Positions 6,423 to 6,803 of a stretch of 6,803 nucleotides of DNA are shown here, piece by piece. A program made the translations under genes and the position numbers. Below the pieces are notes generated by a model. The model worked only from the letters and a program-made list of their open reading frames with translations, searched no databases and was not told where the DNA came from. The stretch's first letter is position 1, and each line of letters opens with the position of its first letter. The stretch is from Acidimicrobiia bacterium (GTDB lineage Bacteria; Actinomycetota; Acidimicrobiia; Acidimicrobiales; Ilumatobacteraceae): contig JACDHN010000147.1 of the NCBI GenBank assembly GCA_013821025.1, positions 1 through 6,803 on the forward strand. Direction: 5' to 3'.

Positions 6423-6495
6423 GCCCTCTTAGCTCAGTCGGTAGAGCACAGCCATGGTAAGGCTGGTGTCGTGGGTTCGATTCCCACAGAGGGCT
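6423..6495 (+). tRNA. tRNA-Thr (anticodon GGT)
   Basis: Folded by hand. Acceptor GCCCTCT (6423-6429) pairs perfectly with AGAGGGC (6488-6494), discriminator T6495. D stem GCTC/GAGC, anticodon stem CAGCC/GGCTG with GGT at 6456-6458, variable loop of 5 nt, T stem GTGGG/CCCAC around TTCGATT. No CCA encoded. First gene of a probable unit with tRNA-Met 43 nt downstream and tuf. A GGT anticodon reads ACC and ACT codons. Confidence 0.96.
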
Positions 6496-6509
6496 CGACC
6501 AATGGTCGA
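6495..6509 (+). repeat. 15-nt palindrome directly after tRNA-Thr
   Basis: TCGACC, AAT, GGTCGA: six perfect stem pairs around a 3-nt centre, sharing its first base with the tRNA-Thr discriminator. No T-run follows, so it is not an intrinsic terminator. It could be a small hairpin in the tRNA spacer that marks a processing site, or chance. Confidence 0.4.
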
Positions 6510-6538
6510 CAAATCAGAGGTCGTCTGCGTCCCAGCCT

Positions 6539-6612
6539 GGCGGCGTAGCTCAGTTGGTCAGAGCATCCGGCTCATAATCGGAAGGTCATCGGTTCGATCC
6601 CGATCGCCGCTA
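6539..6612 (+). tRNA. tRNA-Met (anticodon CAT), elongator type
   Basis: Folded by hand. Acceptor GGCGGCG (6539-6545) pairs with CGCCGCT (6605-6611) ending in a G1-U72 wobble, discriminator A6612. D stem GCTC/GAGC, anticodon stem TCCGG/TCGGA with CAT at 6573-6575, T stem ATCGG/CCGAT around TTCGATC. It is not the initiator: the anticodon stem lacks the three G-C pairs next to the loop and position 1-72 is paired. A CAT anticodon could also belong to the lysidine-modified tRNA-Ile2; the position after tRNA-Thr, as in other actinobacteria, favours elongator Met. No CCA encoded. Confidence 0.9.
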
Positions 6613-6670
6613 CTCGTAACGACCTCACATCCATCCCGAACAGCGATACCGCAAGCCTGCAGAAAGTGAC

Positions 6671-6676
6671 AGAGGA
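6671..6676 (+). promoter_or_regulatory. Ribosome binding site of tuf
   Basis: AGAGGA, 6 nt before the ATG at 6683. The 70-nt spacer from tRNA-Met to this ATG shows no strong promoter and no terminator, consistent with tuf being read through from the tRNAs. Confidence 0.65.
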
Positions 6677-6682
6677 CCGCCG

Positions 6683-6803
6683 ATGAGCAAGGTGAAGTTT
6701 GAGCGTACGAAGCCGCATGTGAATGTGGGGACGATGGGTCATATTGATCATGGGAAGACGACGTTGACGGCGGCGATTTCGAGGACGTTGGCTGATCGTG
6801 GGT
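6683..6803 (+). CDS. tuf: Elongation factor Tu, N-terminal 40 codons (3' end beyond the window)
   Basis: EF-Tu is the GTPase that brings aminoacyl-tRNA to the ribosome. The 40 visible residues begin MSKVKFERTKPHVNVGTMG and contain the G1 phosphate-binding loop GHIDHGKT (19-26) followed by TLTAAISRTLADRG, all close to the EF-Tu consensus. The ATG has AGAGGA 6 nt upstream. Codon use is striking: codons 3-40 end only in G (25) or T (13), with TTT, CAT, AAT, GAT, ATT, TTG and AGG, whereas neighbours favour C-ending codons. The gene follows tRNA-Thr and tRNA-Met and is probably co-transcribed with them, like tufB in enterobacteria. Whether a second tuf exists next to fusA cannot be seen. Confidence 0.96.
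   Translation, partial: MSKVKFERTKPHVNVGTMGHIDHGKTTLTAAISRTLADRG

Noticed and set aside
6454..6669. A 71-codon open frame over tRNA-Thr and tRNA-Met
   Set aside because: It is the translated reading of two tRNA genes, not a protein gene.

Overview
The window looks like chromosomal DNA from a high-GC Gram-positive bacterium, most likely an actinobacterium. The genes are GC-rich with mostly C- or G-ending codons. None of the three tRNA genes encodes its CCA end. Two genes appear to have leaderless promoters of the TANNNT type, a common actinobacterial pattern. A tRNA-Thr/tRNA-Met pair stands directly in front of tuf. Placement closer than the phylum (for example Acidimicrobiia) is a guess.

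Left part, minus strand, 3966 down to 1: a tight operon reads acyl-CoA ligase (624 aa), then livH, then livM, with gaps of 7 and 6 nt. livM runs off the left edge just before its expected end. This is the permease pair of a branched-chain amino acid (HAAT) type ABC transporter headed by an AMP-forming long-chain acyl-CoA synthetase. The ATPases (LivG, LivF) and the binding protein are not in the window.

Middle: a 149-nt divergent region separates the operon from a plus-strand leucine/valine-type dehydrogenase (4116-5153). The dehydrogenase deaminates branched-chain amino acids to 2-keto acids, so uptake and first catabolic step may sit back to back. The substrate of the transporter is not proven: LivM lacks a recognisable TGGxxGL motif and the neighbouring ligase points to a carboxylic acid. 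The dehydrogenase meets yajQ (minus strand, c-di-GMP-binding family) tail to tail, with their stop codons overlapping by 4 nt.

Right part: yajQ is divergent from a tRNA-Tyr (GTA). A minus-strand GNAT acetyltransferase of the phosphinothricin N-acetyltransferase type follows. A promoter then leads into tRNA-Thr (GGT), tRNA-Met (CAT) and the first 40 codons of tuf (EF-Tu). This is the actinobacterial relative of the tRNA-tufB arrangement of other bacteria and probably continues towards secE-nusG beyond the window. The start of tuf has an extreme wobble pattern: codons 3 to 40 all end in G or T, never C or A, unlike every neighbouring gene.

No insertion sequence, phage gene, CRISPR array or large repeat is visible, and no stretch over 300 bases lacks a gene. 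I did not find a clearly new system. The most unusual signals are the tuf codon usage, the ligase-headed liv operon with its divergent dehydrogenase, and the two leaderless promoter candidates.
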